Of a stretch of DNA of 54,353 nucleotides, positions 38,614-47,289 are shown one piece after another. The stretch's first letter is position 1; each line of letters opens with the position of its first letter. A model generated the notes under the pieces. It was given only the letters and a program-made list of their open reading frames with translations. It was not told the DNA's origin and did not search any database. This DNA is from ASMP01 sp964617015 (GTDB lineage Archaea; Nanobdellota; Nanobdellia; Pacearchaeales; GW2011-AR1). The DNA lies in contig CAZTVG010000004.1 of the NCBI GenBank assembly GCA_964617015.1, forward strand, positions 1 through 54,353. Reading direction: 5' to 3'. The translations under genes and the position numbers were made by a program.

Positions 38614-39432
38614 TTACTTCTTCTTACTTACTTCTTTCTTGACAATTTCCTTGACATCTTTTTTTGAGAATTTTTTCTTCCATGAATCTATATTCAGGAA
38701 TCTCCACGAAATTCCTGCACCAAGAATAATCAAACCAGAGATCAGAGTTATCCAGAAAACACTGCCTGTTTTGCTGAAAAATATGCTGATGAATGAAAAG
38801 TAAGAATTTTCCACTAAATAAACAGCCAGTTTTTCAAGTTTTGCCAGAGGAAAAGAAGAAAGCACAAGAACAGAACCAACAATTATTGGTGTATTTTGCC
38901 TTTGCTCCAGAAGAAAAAATATTAGAATAATCAAAATTATCGAGATTATAACAGAATAATAAAAGTTTTGTTTCCAGTAGTTCCTGGCTTTTTCAGAAAC
39001 CAGGAAAAAAGGCAGATCTGTCATTCCAAAGCAATTCCAGAAACCACACTCATAATCTTCATAATAAATCTGCTCTATAATTATCTCCACTCCCTGGTCA
39101 ACAAGTGTCTCTGGATTTTCATTGAATTCTTCTAAAGACTCACATGGAATAACAAAAGTATATCCTCCGCCACTGAAAACATACTCTGACTCATTTTCAC
39201 AATAAGATTTCATAGACTCAAGAGCTTCTTCCATCTCTTCTGTAAGGTTAAAATCTTCTTCAACAAGATTAAACTTATTCTCAGTCAGTTCTTTTGCAAC
39301 AGGCCCTAATTCTGTTTTGACGTTTTCATACTGCAAAGACCATGACAGAGACAGGAAAACACTCCCAAGAAAAACCAAAATAAGAAGAAGAAAAGATAAA
39401 ATAATCAGTAAACCACCTCTTATAAAACCCAT
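38614..39432 (-). CDS. membrane protein with extracellular Cys-containing loop
   Basis: The ATG at 39432 gives 272 residues: MGFIRGGLLIILSFLLLILV is an N-terminal membrane helix, followed by about 110 exterior residues with four or more cysteines (MKSYCENESEYV, FVIPCESLEEF, DYECGFWNCFG). Three further helices follow (SVIISIILIILIFFLLEQ, IIVGSVLVLSSFPLAKLEK, VFWITLISGLIILGAGI), and a basic cytoplasmic tail ends KKEVSKKK. The TTG three codons earlier is less likely given the shared palindromic TATA. The function is unknown. It is divergent from PEP synthase. Confidence 0.7.
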   Translation of the reverse strand: MGFIRGGLLIILSFLLLILVFLGSVFLSLSWSLQYENVKTELGPVAKELTENKFNLVEEDFNLTEEMEEALESMKSYCENESEYVFSGGGYTFVIPCESLEEFNENPETLVDQGVEIIIEQIYYEDYECGFWNCFGMTDLPFFLVSEKARNYWKQNFYYSVIISIILIILIFFLLEQRQNTPIIVGSVLVLSSFPLAKLEKLAVYLVENSYFSFISIFFSKTGSVFWITLISGLIILGAGISWRFLNIDSWKKKFSKKDVKEIVKKEVSKKK

Positions 39433-39453
39433 AAAATCCAAAGATAAAATAAA

Positions 39454-39461
39454 TTTATAAA
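39454..39461. promoter_or_regulatory. palindromic TATA box serving both directions
   Basis: TTTATAAA is its own reverse complement. It lies 21 bases from the minus-strand ATG at 39432 and 22 bases from the plus-strand ATG at 39484, so one element can place leaderless starts for both the membrane protein and PEP synthase. Confidence 0.6.
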
Positions 39462-39483
39462 GTTATCTGACGAAATTTAGAAT

Positions 39484-42302
39484 ATGGAACAAAAAGAGGT
39501 TCCTAAAGAAAACAAAAAAGAAGTTTTCAAGGGAAAAATAGACTTCATAAAATGGTTTTCTGAATTAAATAGAGATTCAGGAAGTATTGCCGGAGGAAAA
39601 GGAGCAAACCTTTCTGAGATTTTCAATTTAAAGATTTCTGTTCCTCCTGGATTTGTGATTACAGCACAGGCTTATGATTATTTCATAAAAAAAGCAAAGA
39701 TTGAAGGGAAAATAAAAGAACTCCTGGAAAGAATAAATTATGAAGATACAGAACAGTTAAATAAAATAACAGGAGAAATTCGTGGCATCATAGAGAAAGC
39801 AGAGTTTCCGGAAAAGATGAAAGAAGAAATCCTTGAAGCTTATGAAACTCTTGGTACAGAAGATTCAGGCATAAAAGACAGGTCAGCACATTATATTCTT
39901 AGAAAATCCCCTGAAGCACCTTTCGTTGCTGTCCGAAGCAGTGCAACCACAGAGGATTTGCCAGAGGCAAGCTTTGCAGGGCAACAGGACACATTCCTGA
40001 ATGTAAAAGGCAGCTCTGAACTTCTGAAGAACATAAAAAAATGTTTCTCTTCCCTTTTCACCCCGAGAGCAACTTATTACAGAAACAGAAAAAAATTCAG
40101 GCATGAACAGGCAAGTCTTGCAGTTATAATACAGAAAATGATTGATTCTGACAAATCAGGAGTTATTTTTTCAAAAGACCCCTCTCTAAAGAAGGACCAT
40201 GTGATTATTGAGGCTGTTTTCGGGCTTGGAGAGGGAATTGTTTCAGGAAAGATAACACCTGACAGATATTACATTTCCAGAGAACTTGAAATTCAGAATA
40301 AAGAAATAGGAAAAAAGAAAATTGCAATCACAAGGGATTCTAGCGGGAAAAAAGAAGTTGTGAAACTTAAGGAGGAAATATCGGAAAAACAGGTTCTCAA
40401 AGAGCATGAAATCAGGAAACTTGCAGAAATCGCCCTGAAGCTTGAAGAGCACTACAAAAAACCACAAGACATTGAATTTGCAATTGAAAATAATGAGATT
40501 TATATTGTTCAGACGCGCCCGATTACAACTCTGGAAAAAAGGGTGGAAAGCGGAACCATCAGGGAATTACAGGGAGAGGTTATACTGAAAGGACTTGCGG
40601 CATCTCCCGGCATTGCCTCTGGAAAAATAAAAATCGTGGAAAACTTTGATGACTTAAAAAAAGTCAGGCAGGGTGATGTGCTTGTGACTAAAATGACAAA
40701 TCCTGATATGGTTGTGACAATGCAGAAATCAGCGGCAATAGTTACTGATGAAGGCGGGTTAACAGCGCATGCGGCAATTGTTTCAAGAGAAATGGGAATT
40801 CCTGCTGTTGTCGGGACCCAGGAAGCAACAACTAAATTAAAAGAAGGTGAAATAATTACCGTGAACGGATTTACGGGAAAAATATACAAAGGAAAAATAT
40901 CTGAAAGTGTCCAGAAAGAAATCAGACCGGTAACCTCTGAAACCAAAACAAAAATAAAGGTAATAATTGATTTGCCAAGTTTCGCAGAGCGCGCTGCAAG
41001 GACAAAGCTAAAAGAAGTTGGTCTGGCAAGGATAGAGGGAACAATTGCTGAATCAGGAAAACACCCTGATTATTTCCTGAAAAAAGGAAGCATAAATGAA
41101 TATGAAGAAATAGTTTTCAAGGGCATCAGACAAATAGCTGAGTATTTTGATGAAATCTGGGTCAGAACATCTGACATAAGAAGCGATGAATTCAAGGATC
41201 TTGAGGGCTCTCCAAAAGAAAAAGAAGCTAATCCAATGCTTGGCATGCATGGCATAAGATACGGAATCAAACATCCTGAAATCCTTAAAGCAGAATTAAA
41301 AGCAATGAAAAGGGTTGCAGAAGAAGGCAAAAAAATAGGCATACTTTCCCCACAGGTTATCTCAGTTGATGAAATAAAAAAATTAAAAGAATTCATCAGG
41401 GAGATTGAATTTTCTGAAGCAAAAATCGGAGTCATGATAGAAACCCCTTCCTCGGTCCAGATTATAAAAGAGTTATGCAGCGAGGGAATAGATTTTGTAT
41501 CTTTCGGAACAAATGATTTAACACAGTATACCCTGGCTGTTGACAGGGGAAATGAACAGGTGCAGGAATTTTACAATGAAATGCATCCTGCTGTTCTTAA
41601 TCAGCTTGAATATGTGTTAGAAAACTGCAAGAAAAGCAGTGTTGAAACAAGTATCTGCGGGCAGGCAGGCAGCAGAAAAGAGATGGTTAAATTCCTTGTC
41701 GAGAGAGACATAGACAGCATAAGTGTGAATGCAGATGCTGCTGCTGAAATAGCAGAATATGTTGCAGAACTTGAAAAAAGCCATGAAAGCCAGAAGGAAC
41801 AAACACCTGAAAAACTCCAGGAAACCGAACAAAAAGAAACAGAGGACTTTGTAAAACCACAGAATGTTGTGGATGAAGAGGAAATAAAAGAAGAAAATGC
41901 TCGTGAAGATACACATCGCATAGATAATACTCGTGAAGATACACATCGCATAGANNNNNNNNNNNNNNNNNNNNNNNNNNNNNNNNNNNNNNNNNNNNNN
42001 NNNNNNNNNNNNNNNNNNNNNNNNNNNNNNNNNNNNNNNNNNNNNNNNNNNNNNCTCGTGAAGATACACATCGCATAGATAATACTCGTGAAGATACACA
42101 TCGCATAGAGGAAGAATTGCCCAAAATAAAAGGAGTGGAAAATCTTCAAGGAAAGGAAGAGCCTGAAGAAAAAGAAGAAACCTTGCCTGAAGAAAAATCC
42201 TCAGATAATAACATTTCTGAAGATGGTGGAGAGCAAGAACAACCACAAGAACAAAAAGAAAAACCAGATGAAGAGGATGAAGAAGTTCTGGATATTTTCT
42301 AA
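39484..42302 (+). CDS. ppsA: phosphoenolpyruvate synthase with extended acidic tail
   Basis: The enzyme makes PEP from pyruvate and ATP (AMP and phosphate released), the entry to gluconeogenesis. SIAGGKGANLSEIF and VRSSATTEDLPEASFAGQQD are the ATP-grasp part, TDEGGLTAHAAIVSREMGIP carries the phosphohistidine (about residue 427), and the barrel has SFGTNDLTQYTLAVDRGNE and SICGQAGSRK with the catalytic Cys (about 724). After residue 765 an unusual acidic, Glu/Lys-rich tail holds a 10-residue repeat (TREDTHRIDN) and ends EEDEEVLDIF. The 100-N gap breaks the frame, but a gap of 5+30n bases restores it, so this is one gene. Confidence 0.92.
41900..42109 (+). repeat. 30-base coding minisatellite in ppsA
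   Basis: ctcgtgaagatacacatcgc followed by atagataata repeats at 41900, 41930, 42055 and 42085, with near-perfect identity. The 100-N gap (41955-42054) lies within the array; a whole number of units predicts 95 or 125 bases there. The repeat encodes a charged decapeptide. Confidence 0.9.
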
Positions 42303-42305
42303 ATA

Positions 42306-42313
42306 TTTATAAA
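42306..42313 (+). promoter_or_regulatory. TATA box for the 42335 gene
   Basis: TTTATAAA follows the ppsA stop and is centred about 25 bases before the ATG at 42335. Confidence 0.55.
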
Positions 42314-42334
42314 TAAAAAATACCTTCATAGAAC

Positions 42335-42856
42335 ATGACCAAGACTTCTAAAAAAAAGGGAAAAAAGAGGGCAGCACAAAAAATAAAAAATAGCAAAGGC
42401 CGAACCACCAAGGGTGCAAGCATAGAAAAAGCCCTTGCAGATAATTTCATTTCCCTTCAGAAAGTAATGGTAAATCTTTCTGCAAAATTTGACAGTCTCA
42501 CAAACCAAATATCTAAACTCCTGGAATTGTTTGAGATATCAGCAAAATCTCTTGCCATGAAAGACCTTGAATCAGAAAAAGAAAACAAAGATGCAAAAAA
42601 AATCCTTGAAAAACTCGATAATATTTCCCAGCAGTCAGGATTAATCGGCAAAGGCCTGGCATTAATCCACAAAGTGAGTTCTGAAAAGGAAATTCCTGAA
42701 ACAAAATCTATGCCAGAACCAATGCAGCCTGTAAGACCACAAAGTCCTCCAATATATCCTAAAAAAAAGCCAATGTCAGAATATCAAAGATCAATATCAT
42801 CCAATATTTCTGAAAAGGATGCTTACGACGTCGATAAATCGACGAAGTCATTATAA
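42335..42856 (+). CDS. basic coiled-coil protein of unknown function
   Basis: This 173-residue protein begins with a lysine-rich stretch (MTKTSKKKGKKRAAQKIKNS). A long amphipathic helix (LQKVMVNLSAKFDSLTNQIS with KLLELFEISAKSLAMK) is probably a coiled coil, and a Pro-rich tail (MPEPMQPVRPQSPPIYPKKK) follows. It has no membrane segment. Its last 11 codons lie inside a palindrome-bearing repeat (42822-42857), so the true C-terminus may have been altered by insertion of that element. It has its own TATA box 25 bases upstream. Nucleic-acid or envelope association is only a guess. Confidence 0.65.
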   Translation: MTKTSKKKGKKRAAQKIKNSKGRTTKGASIEKALADNFISLQKVMVNLSAKFDSLTNQISKLLELFEISAKSLAMKDLESEKENKDAKKILEKLDNISQQSGLIGKGLALIHKVSSEKEIPETKSMPEPMQPVRPQSPPIYPKKKPMSEYQRSISSNISEKDAYDVDKSTKSL

Positions 42857-42910
42857 ATAAAATACTTACGACGACGCCTTAGCGGCGAAGTCATTTTGTA
42901 AACAAAATGC
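42822..42910. repeat. two-copy palindromic intergenic element
   Basis: cttacgacg, a hairpin and then cgaagtcatt occur twice, at 42822-42851 (stem CGTCGA-TAAA-TCGACG) and 42865-42894 (stem around cgccttagcggcg). The second is followed by CATTTTG-TAAA-CAAAATG, another perfect hairpin ending in the start codon of the next gene. Confidence 0.7.
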
Positions 42911-43605
42911 TTAAACAGACTTCAAAAAATTTCAGGAAATATTTCATTCTGGAATTTACCAAGGAAATGATAAGAGGCACAGAAGCCTACAGAAGCATTA
43001 AGATAAAAAAAGAGGTTAAAATCATTCTTCATGAAAAACCAATAGAACAAAAGCCATTACAGGAAAAAGACGTGCGTAAGAATGTCGAAGTGGTAATTCG
43101 TGAAAAAATTAAAAGAGACTCTCAAAGAGTATCTCAGTTAAAAAAAGAAGATAAAAAAAAGCATCCTTTTGCTGACTTTTTTAAAACTCAGAGATTTTTG
43201 GCAAAAAAAGCTCCCTTGCTCCAGATACACGAGCCAAGACTTCCCCCAACAGTCCGGTATTTAAGACCTGTTCCCACATCAAAGAAAGTGGATGTAGGCA
43301 AGCTTAATGCCCTTACAAGAGACCCTTTGGTAAGAATCATAGAGTGCAACGGTCCGAACGAGAAAATCGTTGTAATTGGAACAATGGGAAGAAAAAATAC
43401 AAAAATTATCCTGAATAAAGAAGAAATAGAAAATATCATAAGAAAATTCTCTGAAGCTGCAAAAATTCCTGTGCATGAAGGCATGTTCAAAGTTGTTGTT
43501 GGAAGAATGGTTTTGTCTGCTATTGTTTCAGAAATTATTGGCTCAAAATTTATAATTAAAAAAATGCCCGGTTCTCCTGTTTATTTAGGGAAGCAAAATT
43601 TCTAA
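42907..43605 (+). CDS. conserved-looking archaeal protein of unknown function
   Basis: This 232-residue protein has a basic, charged first half (FTKEMIRGTEAYRSIKIKKE, VREKIKRDSQRVSQLKKED-like) and a folded C-terminal half: VDVGKLNALTRDPLVRIIEC, NEKIVVIGTMGRKNTKIILN, KEEIENIIRKFSEAAKIPVH and MFKVVVGRMVLSAIVSEIIG. The latter resembles a small alpha-beta binding domain, compatible with helical-bundle secretion-ATPase N-domains, but I cannot assign a family. Its ATG lies inside the CAAAATG arm of the preceding hairpin, which may influence translation. The end overlaps the convergent gene by 4 bases. Confidence 0.65.
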   Translation: MLKQTSKNFRKYFILEFTKEMIRGTEAYRSIKIKKEVKIILHEKPIEQKPLQEKDVRKNVEVVIREKIKRDSQRVSQLKKEDKKKHPFADFFKTQRFLAKKAPLLQIHEPRLPPTVRYLRPVPTSKKVDVGKLNALTRDPLVRIIECNGPNEKIVVIGTMGRKNTKIILNKEEIENIIRKFSEAAKIPVHEGMFKVVVGRMVLSAIVSEIIGSKFIIKKMPGSPVYLGKQNF

Positions 43606-44003
43606 AATGATTGGATAGGTCTTTGATCAGAAGGAACTTGTGAATAATAAGGTGTCGTTGTTATTGAAACAGCAACAGGATATTCCCCTTTTCTCCAATC
43701 TCCACCAAGAGAATTATATTGCAACATCATCTCACTATGTATGAAAAGCTCTGCCCTATTAAGCAATAATTCATCAAGTCTTTTTCTTATAGCTTCCAAC
43801 CCCACAATAGGTTCTCTCCTTCCAAATAATCCGGCAAAACCTTTTTTCCTTGCTGTATCAAATTTAACGACAATTTCACTTAGTCTTTCATAATCCGTAT
43901 CTTCTACTGATGCCCTCACATCAGGATTAAACTTTCTCATAATTTCCACACCTCTAGTAGATTCAAGTTCTTTAAGAGCAACATCATATAGATTATTGAC
44001 CAT
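43602..44003 (-). CDS. unknown helical protein
   Basis: The ATG at 44003 gives 133 residues; a TTG four codons upstream is possible. The protein is helical and charged (VALKELESTRGVEIMRKFNP, TDYERLSEIVVKFDTARKKG, LEAIRKRLDELLLNRAELFI) and ends in a Tyr/Pro-rich segment. A minus-strand TTTATAAAT lies about 25-30 bases upstream. I recognise no family and no catalytic motif. Confidence 0.6.
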   Translation of the reverse strand: MVNNLYDVALKELESTRGVEIMRKFNPDVRASVEDTDYERLSEIVVKFDTARKKGFAGLFGRREPIVGLEAIRKRLDELLLNRAELFIHSEMMLQYNSLGGDWRKGEYPVAVSITTTPYYSQVPSDQRPIQSF

Positions 44004-44075
44004 CTTAAAAAACAAGATTTATTAGATTTATAAAACTTTCCATTATAACCACTATTTAATTACAACAAATTAAAA

Positions 44076-45599
44076 CTATACAGAATAATTCCTTACAAAC
44101 TCCTCAATTTCCTGCTCTGGCTCTTCTTCTTCAGAAAGGGATTTAGCTATGTCCTTTAACCATTTAATCCTGTCTCTTTCCATGAATCTGTCAAGGGTTT
44201 CATTATCTAAATCAGAACTGTAGGAATGCTCAACCCAGTAATCCCCTAATTCATATCTTATTATTATAAATTCTCCTCTTAAATTTGCCTCCTTGACTTC
44301 AATAGAAACATTTCCAAACTCCTGAACAAGAACAGCTCTTTCCTGTTCAGTAAGCTCAAGAACTTCCTCAGCTTCTGGCAAAGGTATTTCTGTCTGATTT
44401 GTTCTGTTTATTTTTGGAAGCTCTGGCTCTTGAATGAAAGTCTCCTTTTCTTCAGGAGTTGTTCCAGAGGCAATGGTTTCTCCTTCACCAAGAGTTGTTG
44501 CCAGAGAAATAATTTCTTGCCCATCACTGATTATACTCACTTTCAAATCTCCTTGCTCAAAAACCAAGCCAAGATCAGAAATATCAATGCTTATTCTTTT
44601 GGTTTTGTCTCCCAAGTAATCTCTTCCAAAACCCTTTTCTCTCACAGAGTATTCTGTTGTAACAGTCACTTCATTTCCTTCAGTTATTAATTCAACATCT
44701 TTATCAGGCAACTGCTTTGAATCTGTCCCAACGCTTCTCGGCTTAATTTCTGCTCTCTGCCCTTCCTGCAAGGTGTAGGTAAAAATTTCTCCTGCAGAAA
44801 CCTTTCCTTCAACTTCTTTTTCAAATTCTATGACGACATTTCCTGTCGGTCCCAAGCCAAGGAAGAAATTAGAAATCCCTCCGGCAAACCTTGAGATGAT
44901 ATTTCCTGTCACAGGTGCTTCTTCTGTGGTTTCTTCCTGTTCTGGTTCTGTTTGCTCTGCTGATTGTTCTGTTGTTTCTTCAGGGGTTATTGTTTCAGCC
45001 GTGGTTGTTGCTTCTTCTGTGGTTTCTGTTGTTTGTTCTGTTTCGTTTTCTGTTTCTGGCTGCTCTTCTGGACTTCCTGAAACAGGCTCTTCAATTTTTT
45101 CTTCAGAAAGAATGCTTAAAGTAAAATAAACTTCTGGAAAAGTTTCCTTTTCTCCTGCAATTCCATATCCTTCTCCTGTTCCTGAAACAGAAGTCCCGCT
45201 GACGTAAAAGTCACCCTCAGTTGTTTTTTCGTTCAGCAAATCCCTTAAATTATATTCAAAAAGATTTTTATTGTTTTCAAAAACAAGTTTAGACGAAGCC
45301 GGAATAAGTTCCCCTTCCTGCAAAGAAACTGTAATTTTGCCTGCAATAGGTTCTCCTTCCCGATAATTTGCATTTAAGTCAAGTACAGCTTGTCCTGTAA
45401 TTCCCTTATCTGGTAAAAAGATAATGTAAACCATGATTGTGACAAATAAAATCCCTAAAATAACAAAGAGAAATGCTTTATAATTAAATTTTTTTGGGCC
45501 ATGATATTCAGAAATGACTTTCCCGTCTATCCTTCGGCTGTGATATATGTATGGTCCGTAAATTTTCCCTCCTTTTTTTATGTATTTTGTATAGGCCAT
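44076..45599 (-). CDS. membrane-anchored surface protein with Thr/Glu linker
   Basis: This 507-residue protein begins MAYTKYIKKGGKIYGPYIYH with SRRIDGKVISEYHGPKK, a cytoplasmic start I associate with DPANN surface proteins, then a membrane helix at about 41-62 and an exterior body. Beta domains alternate with a long Thr/Glu-rich linker (TTETTEEATTTAETITPEET) near residues 175-235, likely extended and possibly glycosylated, with two APVTGNI/PTGNVV motifs. The final part is charged and helical. It is probably an envelope protein; the partner is unknown. Confidence 0.72.
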   Translation of the reverse strand: MAYTKYIKKGGKIYGPYIYHSRRIDGKVISEYHGPKKFNYKAFLFVILGILFVTIMVYIIFLPDKGITGQAVLDLNANYREGEPIAGKITVSLQEGELIPASSKLVFENNKNLFEYNLRDLLNEKTTEGDFYVSGTSVSGTGEGYGIAGEKETFPEVYFTLSILSEEKIEEPVSGSPEEQPETENETEQTTETTEEATTTAETITPEETTEQSAEQTEPEQEETTEEAPVTGNIISRFAGGISNFFLGLGPTGNVVIEFEKEVEGKVSAGEIFTYTLQEGQRAEIKPRSVGTDSKQLPDKDVELITEGNEVTVTTEYSVREKGFGRDYLGDKTKRISIDISDLGLVFEQGDLKVSIISDGQEIISLATTLGEGETIASGTTPEEKETFIQEPELPKINRTNQTEIPLPEAEEVLELTEQERAVLVQEFGNVSIEVKEANLRGEFIIIRYELGDYWVEHSYSSDLDNETLDRFMERDRIKWLKDIAKSLSEEEEPEQEIEEFVRNYSV

Positions 45600-45734
45600 T
45601 TTGTAGGGTAACTACTTTGTATCAGGTTTACCTGATGTCCTATAAGAATACAATGGAATATATTTAAAACTTTCTCAAAAAGTTTTACCTTTGATAAATC
45701 ACAGTAACTCACAAAAACAATTTAATCAGTTCTG

Positions 45735-46817
45735 TTAAGCTCCGCATGTGGAAGATGTCCATATTTCATAAACATCTCCTGGTATGATGCTTGCAACCAG
45801 CTCAACCCTCATATAACTCTTGTCATATGCCGGATCAGAAAGATACTCAGCGTAAGAAATCTGCAGGCACCTTGTTTCTCCACCTACTCCGCTGAAGTTC
45901 GCATATTTTCCTATATAGCTTTGCATTATAAGATCATCTTTTGGTAAATCTTCACTGTCAAAATACTTTGACGCTCCTGCAGGCCATACAGAATCTATTG
46001 TTCCTGTGTTCAGGCTTGGTTCTATTCCACAACCTCCAGAGCCATCAGCAATGTATCCTACCTGACAAACACAATTGGCAAGACAATTTGCTCCTCCATC
46101 ACATACATTTCCATCATCTATATCTGTTTGATCCCATGTTCCATCACAAGAACTTGGGGCACCTTCTGATTGACACGTACTTGAACATCCATCGCCACTT
46201 ATTGTATTACCATCATCACATGTCTCTCCTGATTCAATGATGCCATTTCCGCAAACAGCTCCATTACCTCCATTTCCACCATTCGTTCCTCCGTTGGTTC
46301 CCCCATTACCTACTCCTGGCGGCGGTGAACTTCTTATATCTGCTGTGTCGGTAATATCTCCAATAGTTTCTTTTCCTGCTGATTCATAAATTGGTGCTAC
46401 TGAAACTGTTTCAAGACTAGAAACATCTGCAATCTCAGTAGAGTCAAATGTGAAAGTCCTTTCTTCAAGCTCTTTGAGGGAGATTTTTTTGTCTATAATA
46501 AAGCTGTTTGCACCGTCATAAAAAATAAATTTAACTCCGGTCATGTCTCCTCCTCCAGGACTTCTCCTGACGCCAACCTTAACGTCTTGACCATCGATAT
46601 ACGCATTTTTAATGCTTAAATCAAAATAAAATCTCTCAAAAGAAATTTCTTCAGCTCCTTCGCTTATGATATTCCTTACTACAACCCATAAAATTCCTAT
46701 CGCAACTAGAGCCAGGAGAATTATAATAAGCGTTGTAACAACAGCTGAAAGGCCTTTATGGTTTTTTGTAAAAAAACTATCGCTAAAAAATATCCTCTTT
46801 TTTTGTCTTTTATTCAT
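45735..46817 (-). CDS. type IV pilin-like protein with DUF4215 Cys-rich head
   Basis: This 360-residue protein has a class III-type leader ending HKG (residues 20-22) followed by LSAVVTTLIIILLALVAIGI and WVVVRNIISEGAEE. The first 150 residues parallel the protein at 10423-12786 closely. A Gly/Asn-rich linker (GGTNGGTNGGNGGNG) leads to GNGIIESGETCDDGNTISGD and CSSTCQSEG, a DUF4215 motif, then more Cys-containing sequence. It should be processed by a prepilin peptidase and inserted in a pilus or the membrane. The Cys motif is nearly the same as that of the 1025 gene. Confidence 0.8.
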   Translation of the reverse strand: MNKRQKKRIFFSDSFFTKNHKGLSAVVTTLIIILLALVAIGILWVVVRNIISEGAEEISFERFYFDLSIKNAYIDGQDVKVGVRRSPGGGDMTGVKFIFYDGANSFIIDKKISLKELEERTFTFDSTEIADVSSLETVSVAPIYESAGKETIGDITDTADIRSSPPPGVGNGGTNGGTNGGNGGNGAVCGNGIIESGETCDDGNTISGDGCSSTCQSEGAPSSCDGTWDQTDIDDGNVCDGGANCLANCVCQVGYIADGSGGCGIEPSLNTGTIDSVWPAGASKYFDSEDLPKDDLIMQSYIGKYANFSGVGGETRCLQISYAEYLSDPAYDKSYMRVELVASIIPGDVYEIWTSSTCGA

Positions 46818-46981
46818 GAGAGAAAAAAGATTCTTTTATTTATAAAATTAGTTCTTTTGTGTCTCTTAAAATATCTTATGCAACTCATCCAAACTGCAAG
46901 ATTATTAAGATTATGATTCAGTTCCTCTTCTTGCTATACTCTGTATTCATCAGTAATTTAAGTAAATCTAAATAGAATAAA

Positions 46982-47248
46982 CTATCCCAGTGGTGTTGCT
47001 GCTGCTTGCTGAGGGTTAAAAGGAGCTAAGAACAGTGTCTGGTTTCCATCAATAGGAATCTGCACAAATCCATTCTGTGTTGCTTGTGCCACAATATTTG
47101 CCAGAAGAATGTTCTGGGCCTCAACTTGTTTATCAAGCACATATCCATTAAATGCGGGCCTTATCATAAATGTGAAAATCAAAACACCTGCGAGAATTAC
47201 AATAACTAAAACCAAAATCGTTATGAGCACGTTTGTTCTATCAGCCAT
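46982..47248 (-). CDS. small single-pass membrane protein
   Basis: This 88-residue protein starts MADRTNVLITILVLVIVILA with GVLIFTFMIRPAF, one N-terminal membrane helix, then a soluble part NGYVLDKQVEAQNILLANIV and AQATQNGFVQIPIDGNQTLF. The layout resembles a minor pilin or secretion accessory protein, though no K/RG cleavage site is seen. The neighbours on both sides are exported proteins on the same strand, so an envelope role is likely. Confidence 0.65.
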   Translation of the reverse strand: MADRTNVLITILVLVIVILAGVLIFTFMIRPAFNGYVLDKQVEAQNILLANIVAQATQNGFVQIPIDGNQTLFLAPFNPQQAAATPLG

Positions 47249-47289
47249 ATTCGGCTTAAATAGATGTTATTTAAAAGCTTTTTGTCAGT

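Noticed and set aside
40509..41435. Minus-strand frames of 70-145 codons inside ppsA
   Set aside because: They lie opposite conserved PEP synthase motifs and have no features of their own.
41601..42246. Long minus-strand reading frames with SMRCVSSRVL or YAMCIFTSII repeats across the N run
   Set aside because: They are antisense to the ppsA minisatellite and include the undetermined bases; the plus frame carries a recognised enzyme.
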